In this document: one piece after another, positions 18,784 to 27,488 of the stretch
How the letters are laid out: every line of letters begins with the position of its first letter
Position numbering within the stretch: position 1 is the first letter of the stretch
Assembly: GCF_003346865.1 (NCBI RefSeq)
Contig: NZ_QDKL01000004.1
Span: forward strand, 61,770 to 125,769
Source of the DNA: Halobacteriovorax vibrionivorans
GTDB lineage: Bacteria; Bdellovibrionota; Bacteriovoracia; Bacteriovoracales; Bacteriovoracaceae
Direction of reading: 5' to 3'
Length of the DNA: 64,000 bases
Notes under the pieces: model-generated
Database searches by the model: none
Told to the model about the DNA's origin: nothing
The model's input: only the letters and a program-made list of their open reading frames with translations
Made by a program: the position numbers and the translations under genes

Positions 18784-18992
18784 CTTTTATCAACTACTTA
18801 CAATTATTATTTAGCATATTTTGTGATCATTTTTTTCACAATGCATGTAGTTTTTCCAAAAAACCCCTATTTAAGCCTCATTTCGATAATATTGCATAAA
18901 TGGTCGAACCAGTTCTTACTTGAACAAATGGCATAGTAATTGCATCAAGTATTGAACCTAATTCATTTTCAGGACGAAGAAAAGGAGCCAAA
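18784..18992. other. Intergenic region upstream of the barrel and metzincin genes
   Basis: An AT-rich upstream region containing GATAAT at 18885-18890 but no convincing -35 element. It ends in AAAGGAGCC before the GTG start at 18993. Nothing else is seen. Confidence 0.4.
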
Positions 18993-19832
18993 GTGACACT
19001 AAATAAGTGTATGTCATTAATTTTACTATCGGCAGTTGCAACATCAGCGGTGGCGCAAAGTAGTACCGGTAGCATCGAAAGTGTCAAAAAAGGACCTAAT
19101 ACGGCCAAAAGTTGGACAGCTAGAATAGACTCAACAGTTTATCGTGACCTTCTAAAGACATCAGAAGCGGACCATACAAGTGGTATGACTAATTCATTTC
19201 GCTTTAGTTACGCAACAGATATTGGAAGCTTCACATTTAAAACATCAATGAGTAAGAGCTTTGTTGATGAAAGAAAATCAAATATCAATGATTCATCTTT
19301 CTCATATTCAAGAAAAGCTGCAAGACCATTTGAAGGAGTTGTTTCATTTGGAAGTATCTCAGCAGGTATACCAACAAGTAAGGTTTCAAGAAGAGCAACT
19401 AACCTAAGAACGAAGCTTTCAATAAGTGAAGGCCTTTCAATCTCAGATAGTGTGACGAGAGTAAAAAACTTATCAGCACTTCTGATCTTAGCTGCTTCAA
19501 AGAACTTTCACGAGTATAAGACTTCACTTTATGGTACATCGAATACTTCATATTCTGTGTCTTCGATTGCGTACTTAACATATTCATTTACTGACTCGTT
19601 TTACTTAAGTCTTGGTGGAACATATGCCAAGGGTTGGACTTACGAAAATAATACAAAAGACCTCTATTCATTTTCACAATCAATGGGATATAGCTTCTCG
19701 CCTACTTATAACTTAGAAGTTGGGCATGAGTTCGGAGGAACTCCTCTTTCACCAGATGGGAAAGATGTTGAGATCGACCTATTTGATGAAAGAGAGTCAT
19801 CAGTATACGCAACACTAACAATAAAAATATAG
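18993..19832 (+). CDS. Predicted outer-membrane beta-barrel protein, 279 aa
   Basis: Translation starts at GTG 18993, supported by AAAGGAG 5-9 nt upstream. A signal peptide ends near residue 21 (SAVAQ). The mature part consists of alternating strands rich in Ser, Thr, Tyr and Phe (for example SFTFKTSMSKSF, SSIAYLTYSF) with periodic short turns, as in small barrels. The final residues are alternating (YATLTIKI), without the usual terminal Phe. It is followed after 26 nt by the giant metalloprotease gene, suggesting an operon in which the barrel could assist its export or surface display. The family is not recognised. Confidence 0.7.
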   Translation: MTLNKCMSLILLSAVATSAVAQSSTGSIESVKKGPNTAKSWTARIDSTVYRDLLKTSEADHTSGMTNSFRFSYATDIGSFTFKTSMSKSFVDERKSNINDSSFSYSRKAARPFEGVVSFGSISAGIPTSKVSRRATNLRTKLSISEGLSISDSVTRVKNLSALLILAASKNFHEYKTSLYGTSNTSYSVSSIAYLTYSFTDSFYLSLGGTYAKGWTYENNTKDLYSFSQSMGYSFSPTYNLEVGHEFGGTPLSPDGKDVEIDLFDERESSVYATLTIKI

Positions 19833-19858
19833 AAGAAAGAAATACACAAGAAGGACAA

Positions 19859-22800
19859 ATGGTTAATAAAACAAAGGTAGAAAACAAAATGAAAATCAAA
19901 AAACAAAAAAGATTTGGAATGCTAAAAGGTATTACACATGCTTTAGCAATGGCCACAATCCTTTCAGGGTGTGCAAAAACACTACCGGACAAAGAGCCAG
20001 ACTATGCTTACGAAGAGTACAGAACTAATAACTCTGTAACGGCTGCTAAAATTATTGTTGAATCTAGTGCAATTGCTACTCAGGAAGAACTTGCTAAAAA
20101 TAGCATCAGTACAGAGATGATTGATGCAAGTGTTGGTAGCGAAGCAAAAGAGCTATACTCAACGAAAATCGTTAGTTCTAACGATAAGCAATACAATGTA
20201 CTTGTAAAAGACCTTCTTATCTTCTCTGAAAAACCAGGAGAAAAGTTTGAGATTACATTTGACCTTACGACAAACTACCTAGTTGCATACCTTTCACCAG
20301 TTGAAGGAGACGTTAAGTCTTTTAGTGCATCAAACAAAGTAATTAGAGATGTACTTCCAGTTAAGGCTTCTTCTTTAAAGCGAATCCCTATTTTTCAATA
20401 TGGAGTCGACTTTTATGAGAGAGAAAATAGAAAGAATGACCTTGAAGAAAAAACAAGACACATACAATATGTTGAAAGAGATCGTTCTGAGTCAAGTCAC
20501 TTTAAAGTAGACTATCTTGTTAAGAACAGAACTTATACTGGCGTTTTTGGTATGGACCAAAAAGAGATTTCTACAATCTATCGTCGAAATAAAATAGAAA
20601 ATGATGTTTTCACTGTAGCAGATCTTGAAGCGAGGCTTTTTAACAACAAAGATGCTTTCACAAGATCTGAAATTGACGGTCGTGTATTTGAAGACAAAGA
20701 CCTTATAAAAGTAATCATTGATGATAAAACATCAAAAGCATACTTTGCTAGAGTTATTAATAGATCAGAACTTACTGACAATGAAGCAGAGCTTGCTAGA
20801 GCAGAAAAATACAATGTTCTATTCACAAAGTGTGATGCTGAAACTGCAAAAAGAGTAAAAGCACCACTTGCAGACTGTTTCTTAAGATCAGAGATTTCAG
20901 AATCAATTAAATACGTTAAGTTCAAATATGATCTAGATGAGAACGATGAAGTCCTAGCAGAAACAAAAGTATCAACAAGTACAGATGCTGAAGGCGCTAA
21001 ATTTATCCAATTAGAAAAAGACTCAAAGCCAGAAGTTGTTTTTCCACAGGATATTAAAGAAGAGCTAAGTACAGCATGGCTTTCACTAGAAAAATTTAAG
21101 AATCAAACATTTACGTTTAGAAGAGTACTAGAAGATGCTCCTAATATCTTTAACTATACATTTGCTGGATCAAAATCAGCTTGGCACGTTGAAATTGTAA
21201 AATTTGATTTCGAAAAAGATAGAGTTGCAATTAGAAGAAGCGCTCCTCTACTAGACAAAACAGGTACAAGCGATCTTGATACTGAAATTCTATTAGAATT
21301 TGAAGCTGAGTATTATAGAAAAAGTCAAAATGACAATGGTGGGATTGTATACGTTCCATCACACCATAATGATGAAAGAGCATTTGCTGTAGTTAACCTT
21401 AAAAACGACAAGGTTAAAAATGTACAAACAGCACTTGACCCATACCTTATGAGTGCATGTACAAGTGGAGTTATTCCTGGTCTTACAGAAGTAAAAAATA
21501 TCGCTCAAGTAGTTGATGGAAAAGACAATGTACTTAACTGGTCAACTCAAAAAACGTATAAAAAAGGAAGCTTTTTTAACTGTGCAGACTATGGTGGAGA
21601 CTACCTAGGTCCACAAAACGAAACTCTTACTTTCAAAGAAAGAACAACTTTCATGAAGTATGAGCACAAGTATAATAAGCCAGAGCAAGACTTATCATAT
21701 GAAGTTCAAAAGAAATTCAACTTTGGTCTATTCACAGGTTCTAAACTAGTTCCAAAAGGATATACTGAACAAACAAACGACTTTGACACTTCAGTTGGCC
21801 TACCAATGGTTTTTGATATCAAAAACGGTAAGACAATTGAATACGTTCTTACAGGTATTCCTTCAAATGAATACGATTCAGAAGGTAACCTTGTTAAGAA
21901 ACTGACAAAGACAGAGTTAGACCTTAGAAATAAGATCATCCTATCTTCTAAGAAAGTTATTAATGACATCAACACTGGTTTCAGACGCGCTTTCAAAGGA
22001 ACGCAGTACGAAGGTCGCGGTGATGTTATTACACTAAAAATTGAAAAAGATGGTTCTATTCCAGCAGGAACAAAGAACTACACAGTTGATTATACTCTTG
22101 ATGGGCAAGAACAATCAGTAACGATTGAAGTTGTTGAAAAAGCTCACCTTGGAGATCTACAACGTAACCACATTTACTGGGTACAAAAAGCGACTTCAAG
22201 CCCAATCATTGGTCTTGGTGGTCCATCATTCAACCCGGTTAATGGTATCGTAGAATCAGCTTCTGTTTACCTTTATGGTGGAAACATGAAATCATCAATT
22301 GATTGGATGATTGAAAAGGCAAAAGCAGAGAAAAACTTTGTTAAGAATATGACTCCTTCAAGACAGCTTAAGCAATTAGTAGCTGAGTCAAATAAAGCAG
22401 CTATTCAAAAAGCACTTGATGAGCACAATGCAAAAACACAACAATCAACTCAACCATCAACTGATGGAACAGATGTTGAAGTAGAAGGTGAAGTTGCGAC
22501 ACAAGATGCGAAACAAGAAAATATTGTTTCACACCGTCACGGTATCGCTCACCATAAGTTAAAATCGAACCTACTTAATAAGATTAAGGTTCCAAATATT
22601 AACTCTCGTATGTCATCAATTAAGGATGCACATCGTCTTATGAAGGCAGACTTTGCTGCAACTTCATATGACAAAGATGAAGTATTTGAAAGATTTCCAA
22701 GAGCTAAGAAAGCAGAAGGTCTAAAGGCCCATAAAGCTTGGAAAGCGATTGCAAAGCAAGATGAAGTTGCTCTTCAAGAAGCACTTCACGGAGAGAACTC

Positions 22801-25306
22801 TCCAGAAGCAATCAGTGCAAAAATCCTACACTCAATGGAATACAGAAATGGTGTAAAGACACCAGTATGTAACCACCAAACTGCAGACTTTGCATTGAGC
22901 AACCTTGCTAAGAACTACGATGTTCTAGAAATGGCAAAAACTGACGAAGGTAAGAATGATATCCTAATCGATATCTGGATGCCAACACTTGCACACGAAA
23001 TTGGCCACAACCTTGGTCTACGTCACAACTTTGTTGGATCATTTGATAAGAAGAACTGGCTATTCCCAGGTGAAAAAGAATCTAAGAGAACTTCTTCATC
23101 TGTTATGGACTACACGATTGATGATCATGCAACTTATGATGGACTAGCTCCATATGATGTATATGCTCTACGTGCAGCTTACGCTGGAATGGTTGAACTT
23201 GAAGGAACTTCAAATGAGAAGAAAACTTCAACAACAATTAATGGTAAAGAAGTTAAAGTAACTTCAGTAGAATCAGAATTTGAATCAGGGCTTTACTACC
23301 ACCTTGTTAAAATCCAAGATGTATTAGATGCATTGACAGATGAATCAGGTAACCCTGCTGCAATTTCAAAGCATACATTAATGGCCGAGGCAGGTCTTAA
23401 GAGAATTAGATTCTGTTCAGATGAAGATGCTGGCCAGTCGCCACAATGTCAAAGACATGACTATGGATCATCTTTTGAAGAAATCGTTGATTATGAAATC
23501 AAAGATTACCGTCTAATGTATGAGTATATTTACTTCCCTGGAAAGCGTAAGCAATTCTACGGAGGAGCTGCATTTGGTTGGTTAATGAATAAGTTCTACA
23601 AATTAAGAATGATGAATGAAGAGATCTTCTACCATCTAATTCTTTCTCCAGAGCTTTATGATCCAAGTGTTGATCAAGTTGCTCACGATGCGACAACTAA
23701 TGACTTAGTAAATGGAACAATTAAATCACTATTTTTCCTTCAGTCTGTTGTAGCTACTCCAGATATCGCACCAGGTGCAGGACTGGATACTGAAGCACAA
23801 AGAAATAAGCGTTTCGTACAAACAATCGTTCCTTCTCAAACGAAAGTAACGGCAGAAGACGGAACACAAATTGATGTTCAAACACAAAAAGCAATGGTTG
23901 TTGAAACGAAATGGAATGACTCTTATTCACTAGATGCTGACTCTTACAGAGCTAAGAACCGTGGTATTGAGTGGGATAAAGCAGCTGCTCTAGTTGCACT
24001 ATCTGAGTCTGAATCATACTCATACAAGTATCGTTCAAACTCATTAAGAATTCCATACCAGTTACTTGAGCAATACCTATTTGGTATCGATATTGAAAAC
24101 TCAATTGCTCAATCAACAATGACTGAAGTTCTATCTGGACAAGTTACACCACTTGTATACGATCCAGATACAGGAAGAAACGTACCTCTTACTAATGGAG
24201 CGTTTACTGTAGCAGTTGATGAAGTTGAAACGAACTACGCTGCAATCGGTGGTCTAATTTACGGACATATCGATACATTTGAGCAAACAGCAAACCCTGC
24301 TAGAGCATTCTGGGTAAAACATATTGCTCAAAGTGACCTTGTGACTAGAAATGTTGAAGTTGAAGGTCAAATGTATGAAGTTGCTGAAGACTTTGTGGCA
24401 GAAAAAACAAACCACAGAGAAGCTTATGTTCCATATGCAACTGATTCATATGTAGCAGGTAATATCATTCAAAAAGCTAGTATCATGCAATTAATTTCGC
24501 ATGATGATAGATGGGACTCATTATTTAAAGAATGGGAACAGGCCCACATTTCAGCTCTAGAGCTTATTAAAACTGAGCCAGCTGAAGCAGCAACAGTAGA
24601 GTCAATGAACTTCCAAAAAGGAGAACTTGAAGCTGCAGCCGCAATTGGCGATACACAAACGATCCTAGCAGAACTAGAAAAATACTTTGCACAAGTACTT
24701 GCTGTATCTCAGTCATCTAACCAAGAGACTAAGATTGAAGGTATCAAGGCACAAAGAGATCTTCTAAAGAAAGCTGGTAGCTACTTCATCTCTGCAAAGT
24801 TTGCAGGACTAATGAATGAGCTAGGTTTACAAAATGTAACGATCGATACGATTAACCAAGTTGTAAGTAGAGCAATTGTTCCAATCGTACAGAATGTAGA
24901 ATTCTGTCGATTATCAGACAACTACTGTCAAACAATTGATTTAGTACAAATGGGAAGTAGAAGTAATAAGAATGCTTACCTAAATAATAAGCTTACTAAT
25001 ACTTTAAACAACTTCTCAATGCCATCTATCAACGATGATGGTCAGGTTGAATTATTTGCTCCGGTAATCACAAAGATTATCCAAGGGATGAATGCCAATG
25101 AGAATGTTAAGTTTGGAGATGTTTTTGCTAGAGAAGCAAATGAAGGAACTCTTCAAGGAACATTACAAATGGATCAGTTAATTGGTGATGCGATTAGTGA
25201 AGCTAGAATTACTAAAGATGTTAATAGCTTCTACGGAGATATGAAGAGAAACGTAAAGCTTCTTGGTTCATACTTTAGAATGATAAACGGAATGGAAGGT
25301 AAGTAA
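19859..25306 (+). CDS. Giant lipoprotein with metzincin-type zinc protease domain, 1815 aa
   Basis: The N-terminus has a basic leader and lipobox LSGC (Cys38; Cys28 if the second ATG at 19889 is used). The zinc site HEIGHNLGLRH gives His1046, Glu1047, His1050 and His1056, and SSVMDY about 30 residues later is a Met-turn, so the metzincin pattern is complete. The architecture resembles the large zinc-dependent metalloproteases with DUF5117/DUF4953-type regions, but it is longer. About 1000 residues precede the catalytic site and about 750 follow it. The protein is probably surface-anchored and proteolytic, with prey or matrix proteins as possible substrates. GGCC tetranucleotides are much rarer in this gene than in its neighbours. 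Confidence 0.88.
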   Translation: MVNKTKVENKMKIKKQKRFGMLKGITHALAMATILSGCAKTLPDKEPDYAYEEYRTNNSVTAAKIIVESSAIATQEELAKNSISTEMIDASVGSEAKELYSTKIVSSNDKQYNVLVKDLLIFSEKPGEKFEITFDLTTNYLVAYLSPVEGDVKSFSASNKVIRDVLPVKASSLKRIPIFQYGVDFYERENRKNDLEEKTRHIQYVERDRSESSHFKVDYLVKNRTYTGVFGMDQKEISTIYRRNKIENDVFTVADLEARLFNNKDAFTRSEIDGRVFEDKDLIKVIIDDKTSKAYFARVINRSELTDNEAELARAEKYNVLFTKCDAETAKRVKAPLADCFLRSEISESIKYVKFKYDLDENDEVLAETKVSTSTDAEGAKFIQLEKDSKPEVVFPQDIKEELSTAWLSLEKFKNQTFTFRRVLEDAPNIFNYTFAGSKSAWHVEIVKFDFEKDRVAIRRSAPLLDKTGTSDLDTEILLEFEAEYYRKSQNDNGGIVYVPSHHNDERAFAVVNLKNDKVKNVQTALDPYLMSACTSGVIPGLTEVKNIAQVVDGKDNVLNWSTQKTYKKGSFFNCADYGGDYLGPQNETLTFKERTTFMKYEHKYNKPEQDLSYEVQKKFNFGLFTGSKLVPKGYTEQTNDFDTSVGLPMVFDIKNGKTIEYVLTGIPSNEYDSEGNLVKKLTKTELDLRNKIILSSKKVINDINTGFRRAFKGTQYEGRGDVITLKIEKDGSIPAGTKNYTVDYTLDGQEQSVTIEVVEKAHLGDLQRNHIYWVQKATSSPIIGLGGPSFNPVNGIVESASVYLYGGNMKSSIDWMIEKAKAEKNFVKNMTPSRQLKQLVAESNKAAIQKALDEHNAKTQQSTQPSTDGTDVEVEGEVATQDAKQENIVSHRHGIAHHKLKSNLLNKIKVPNINSRMSSIKDAHRLMKADFAATSYDKDEVFERFPRAKKAEGLKAHKAWKAIAKQDEVALQEALHGENSPEAISAKILHSMEYRNGVKTPVCNHQTADFALSNLAKNYDVLEMAKTDEGKNDILIDIWMPTLAHEIGHNLGLRHNFVGSFDKKNWLFPGEKESKRTSSSVMDYTIDDHATYDGLAPYDVYALRAAYAGMVELEGTSNEKKTSTTINGKEVKVTSVESEFESGLYYHLVKIQDVLDALTDESGNPAAISKHTLMAEAGLKRIRFCSDEDAGQSPQCQRHDYGSSFEEIVDYEIKDYRLMYEYIYFPGKRKQFYGGAAFGWLMNKFYKLRMMNEEIFYHLILSPELYDPSVDQVAHDATTNDLVNGTIKSLFFLQSVVATPDIAPGAGLDTEAQRNKRFVQTIVPSQTKVTAEDGTQIDVQTQKAMVVETKWNDSYSLDADSYRAKNRGIEWDKAAALVALSESESYSYKYRSNSLRIPYQLLEQYLFGIDIENSIAQSTMTEVLSGQVTPLVYDPDTGRNVPLTNGAFTVAVDEVETNYAAIGGLIYGHIDTFEQTANPARAFWVKHIAQSDLVTRNVEVEGQMYEVAEDFVAEKTNHREAYVPYATDSYVAGNIIQKASIMQLISHDDRWDSLFKEWEQAHISALELIKTEPAEAATVESMNFQKGELEAAAAIGDTQTILAELEKYFAQVLAVSQSSNQETKIEGIKAQRDLLKKAGSYFISAKFAGLMNELGLQNVTIDTINQVVSRAIVPIVQNVEFCRLSDNYCQTIDLVQMGSRSNKNAYLNNKLTNTLNNFSMPSINDDGQVELFAPVITKIIQGMNANENVKFGDVFAREANEGTLQGTLQMDQLIGDAISEARITKDVNSFYGDMKRNVKLLGSYFRMINGMEGK

Positions 25307-25344
25307 CCTAACAAACCGACTACCAATAAATTTGTTCTTTAATT

Positions 25345-25369
25345 AGGCCCCACCTGTCCAGTGGGGCCT
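25345..25369 (+). terminator. Rho-independent terminator of the metzincin operon
   Basis: A perfect 9-bp stem AGGCCCCAC/GTGGGGCCT with a 7-nt loop is followed by a T run. It lies 38 nt after the stop. Confidence 0.92.
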
Positions 25370-25388
25370 TTTTTGTTTGCGGCATCCG

Positions 25389-25422
25389 CAGGAGCGGATG
25401 AAGCAATACAACCCAGAGGCGA
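25389..25422 (+). repeat. 34-bp direct repeat, copy 1
   Basis: A 34-base string beginning CAGGAGCGGATGAAGC is repeated exactly at 25502-25535. Its start overlaps a small hairpin CATCCGC/GCGGATG at 25383-25400. It is non-coding and lies just after the metzincin terminator. Confidence 0.9.
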
Positions 25423-25431
25423 CCACGAAGG

Positions 25432-25449
25432 GAGCCTTCGGGTAACCAA
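25432..25449 (+). repeat. 18-bp dispersed repeat, copy 1
   Basis: The sequence GAGCCTTCGGGTAACCAA recurs in inverted orientation at 63728-63745 beside the rRNA operon. The local context CGAAGG-GAG-CCTTCG forms a short hairpin. Confidence 0.85.
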
Positions 25450-25501
25450 TTATGTATATTCTACATCTCTTCTCATTGAATAAAAATTTATGCACAAAGA
25501 A

Positions 25502-25535
25502 CAGGAGCGGATGAAGCAATACAACCCAGAGGCGA
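25502..25535 (+). repeat. 34-bp direct repeat, copy 2
   Basis: This is identical to 25389-25422, with 113 bp between the starts. The second copy lacks the 18-bp neighbour found after copy 1, so it is a partial duplication of a larger intergenic element. Confidence 0.9.
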
Positions 25536-25600
25536 AAATGCACAAATCCCTAAAATAACAAAATTCTTAAATTTACCTAATAAAAATATAACTTTTCACC

Positions 25601-25684
25601 ATGCGACATTTTAATAATCAATTGTTAAATTGGTTACTGAAGGGTTTCATAACAGAATTAGTTTTGGAGTTTTTATCAAATTAG
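25601..25684 (+). CDS. Possible 27-aa leader ORF overlapping the first kinase-like gene
   Basis: An ATG frame of 27 codons, largely hydrophobic (QLLNWLLKGF), ends with TAG at 25682-25684. The TAG begins 7 nt after the proposed ATC start of the next gene, exactly the offset seen between that gene's own stop and the next proposed ATT start. No Shine-Dalgarno sequence precedes the ATG. If translated, it could couple translation into the downstream frame. Confidence 0.35.
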   Translation: MRHFNNQLLNWLLKGFITELVLEFLSN

Positions 25685-26559
25685 ATCGTTTCAACTATTT
25701 TTACCCGAAACAACTTATACAGCTTAAAGGACAAGCTGCTGTTGAAAAAACATACGAAGCCAGAATAATCACATTCATTTTACTAAGTGTTTTATTCACT
25801 TCTTTTACATCTCTTATTTTATTTTTATCCTTATTTAATCTTCCAAAGATCTACCCCTATAGTGCAGCACTCATTTCGACATTAAGCCTCTGTTCCATAT
25901 ACATTTATAAGAAACACAACAAAATACTTGCTGCACAGGCCCTACTCCTATTTCTTCAATTTTGTGTGATAAATATATTCGCCTTAATAACACAGTCTCA
26001 CGCATGGTCTTTATTGATATGGTCTTACCTATTATTTTTAACATCAAATAAGATCATCAAGTTTACGATACCATTTTTAGGATTTTTAACTAACATAATT
26101 ACTATTAGCTACTTTTGTTACTACGCAGCACCACTTGATGATTTCCAATATAAGACAATTCACTTTCTTGGAAATATATTACTTCCCTCTGTCCTTTACA
26201 TCATACTTATGACTTATAAGAAAATTATCGACAGTGATAAATACAAACAATTAAAACTACAACAACAAAAAGATACCATTTCTAAAATGATCATTACTCT
26301 TAGTCATGAAATTAATAACCCACTGGCAATTGTAAAAATGTGTTTAACACGACTCGAAAATGAGCGTTCACAGGACCTAATAGAAAGATGTGATAAGAAC
26401 CTGGAGCGTATTATCGAAATTAATCGTCTTATCAAAGACCTTCAGGATTTTGATGAAGTTAAATATGGTGAAACAACTACCATGTATGACATTTTTAAGA
26501 GGATAGAAATCGATAGGAATGGAAAGTTTAAAAGACAGGAGGATGATTTATTAAATTAG
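25675..26559 (+). CDS. Six-helix membrane protein with HisKA-like helix but no kinase ATPase domain (paralogue 1)
   Basis: About six hydrophobic helices occupy residues 30-190. They are followed by a dimerisation/phosphoacceptor segment with LSHEINNPLAIV, in which His211 is the expected phosphohistidine. The protein then stops about 80 residues later, so the catalytic HATPase domain is absent. The start is uncertain: TTG at 25630 has no ribosome-binding site, whereas GGAG sits 5 nt before an ATC at 25675 where homology to paralogue 2 begins (IKLD). With that start the protein is 294 aa and collinear with its neighbour. It may be a phosphotransfer partner or a dominant-negative regulator of a full kinase. 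Confidence 0.65.
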   Translation: MKLDRFNYFYPKQLIQLKGQAAVEKTYEARIITFILLSVLFTSFTSLILFLSLFNLPKIYPYSAALISTLSLCSIYIYKKHNKILAAQALLLFLQFCVINIFALITQSHAWSLLIWSYLLFLTSNKIIKFTIPFLGFLTNIITISYFCYYAAPLDDFQYKTIHFLGNILLPSVLYIILMTYKKIIDSDKYKQLKLQQQKDTISKMIITLSHEINNPLAIVKMCLTRLENERSQDLIERCDKNLERIIEINRLIKDLQDFDEVKYGETTTMYDIFKRIEIDRNGKFKRQEDDLLN

Positions 26560-27431
26560 ATATTTCAAAATATATTTACCCAAAATCAATCCATCAATAT
26601 GAAGGTTTTGAAAGGATTAAAAAATTACATGAAGCAAGACTCGTTTTGTTTACAAATACATCATTATTTTTGATTTCAATTATTCTAGGCTATTTGATAT
26701 TTAGTCAACACGGACAAATTAAAACTGATAATGTAGGAGTAATTTTAATATTTCCATTAACAGCTCTGGCCTACTATCAATATGTAAAACACGATAATAA
26801 AACATATTTTGAATTTGTCTTAATAGCAGTTTGTTTAATACATCTTAATTTGCGCGCAATAGCTCTTGGAGCAAGAGCGTGGCTTTTACTGCCTTGGGCC
26901 TTAACAGGTTTCACTATAACCGCATACACTGTTGGTCAGAAGAAGGCATTAATCGCCTTAATAACAAATATCGTTATTATGTCTTATTGCTCATATATGC
27001 GAGTCGATTATATTGAGGATATTACGTTTCTAAGTATGTTATTTATAAATATCATTATCCCTTCATTTGTCATGGGATCTATCGTCTACTTTAAAAATCT
27101 TATAGAAGAACAAAGGGCAAAAGAATCCTCGATCTATCATAAAAGAGAAGTTACATCAAAAATGATCTATGTACTTTCTAGTGAAATAAATGATCCACTT
27201 ATGGTAGCAAAACTTAGTCTAAAACGTTTCAAGGAATCTCATAATCCAGACTTTTTAAAAAAGTGTAATCAAAGTGTTGATCGAATAACTGCAATATTAA
27301 AAAAAGTAAGACGAATAAAGAATTACAAACAAGTACAAACAAAGTTCAATAAAGAACAACTCAAAACACTAGTATCAAAAGAAAAAAGTAAGCTTGCAAG
27401 AAATCAAAAAGATAATTATCAATTTAAATAA
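26550..27431 (+). CDS. Six-helix membrane protein with HisKA-like helix lacking the phospho-histidine (paralogue 2)
   Basis: This is a tandem paralogue of the preceding gene: both begin IKLD, have YPK and EAR near the N-terminus, six hydrophobic helices, then the HisKA-like helix. Here the H-box reads LSSEINDPL, with Ser211 at the position of His211 in paralogue 1. There is no ATPase domain. The only canonical-type start, TTG at 26646, would delete the conserved first 32 residues. A perfect AGGAGG at 26537-26542 lies 7 nt before ATT at 26550, which would give 293 aa. The stop of paralogue 1 lies inside this start region. Function is unknown; a pseudokinase-like sensor is suggested. Confidence 0.65.
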   Translation: MKLDISKYIYPKSIHQYEGFERIKKLHEARLVLFTNTSLFLISIILGYLIFSQHGQIKTDNVGVILIFPLTALAYYQYVKHDNKTYFEFVLIAVCLIHLNLRAIALGARAWLLLPWALTGFTITAYTVGQKKALIALITNIVIMSYCSYMRVDYIEDITFLSMLFINIIIPSFVMGSIVYFKNLIEEQRAKESSIYHKREVTSKMIYVLSSEINDPLMVAKLSLKRFKESHNPDFLKKCNQSVDRITAILKKVRRIKNYKQVQTKFNKEQLKTLVSKEKSKLARNQKDNYQFK

Positions 27432-27439
27432 TAAAAAAA

Positions 27440-27458
27440 GGCCCTCTATAAGAGGGCC
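27440..27458 (-). terminator. Terminator between paralogue 2 and the ferredoxin gene
   Basis: The stem GGCCCTCT/AGAGGGCC has a 3-nt loop. The A run on its left gives a strong U tract for minus-strand transcripts. It may also serve the plus strand weakly. Confidence 0.85.
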
Positions 27459-27488
27459 ATTTATATAGAAAAAGTTTTAAATATTAAA

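Noticed and set aside
18600..18790. c-di-GMP or other known riboswitch, tmRNA or SRP RNA
   Set aside because: The conserved core sequences of these RNAs are not present; only generic hairpins are visible.
25307..25600. CRISPR array from the spaced 34-bp repeats
   Set aside because: Only two copies 113 bp apart, unequal flanks and no cas genes.
26537..26560. Canonical programmed -1 frameshift joining the two kinase-like genes
   Set aside because: No good X-XXY-YYZ slippery heptamer or downstream pseudoknot is evident; coupled re-initiation fits better, though frameshifting is not fully excluded.
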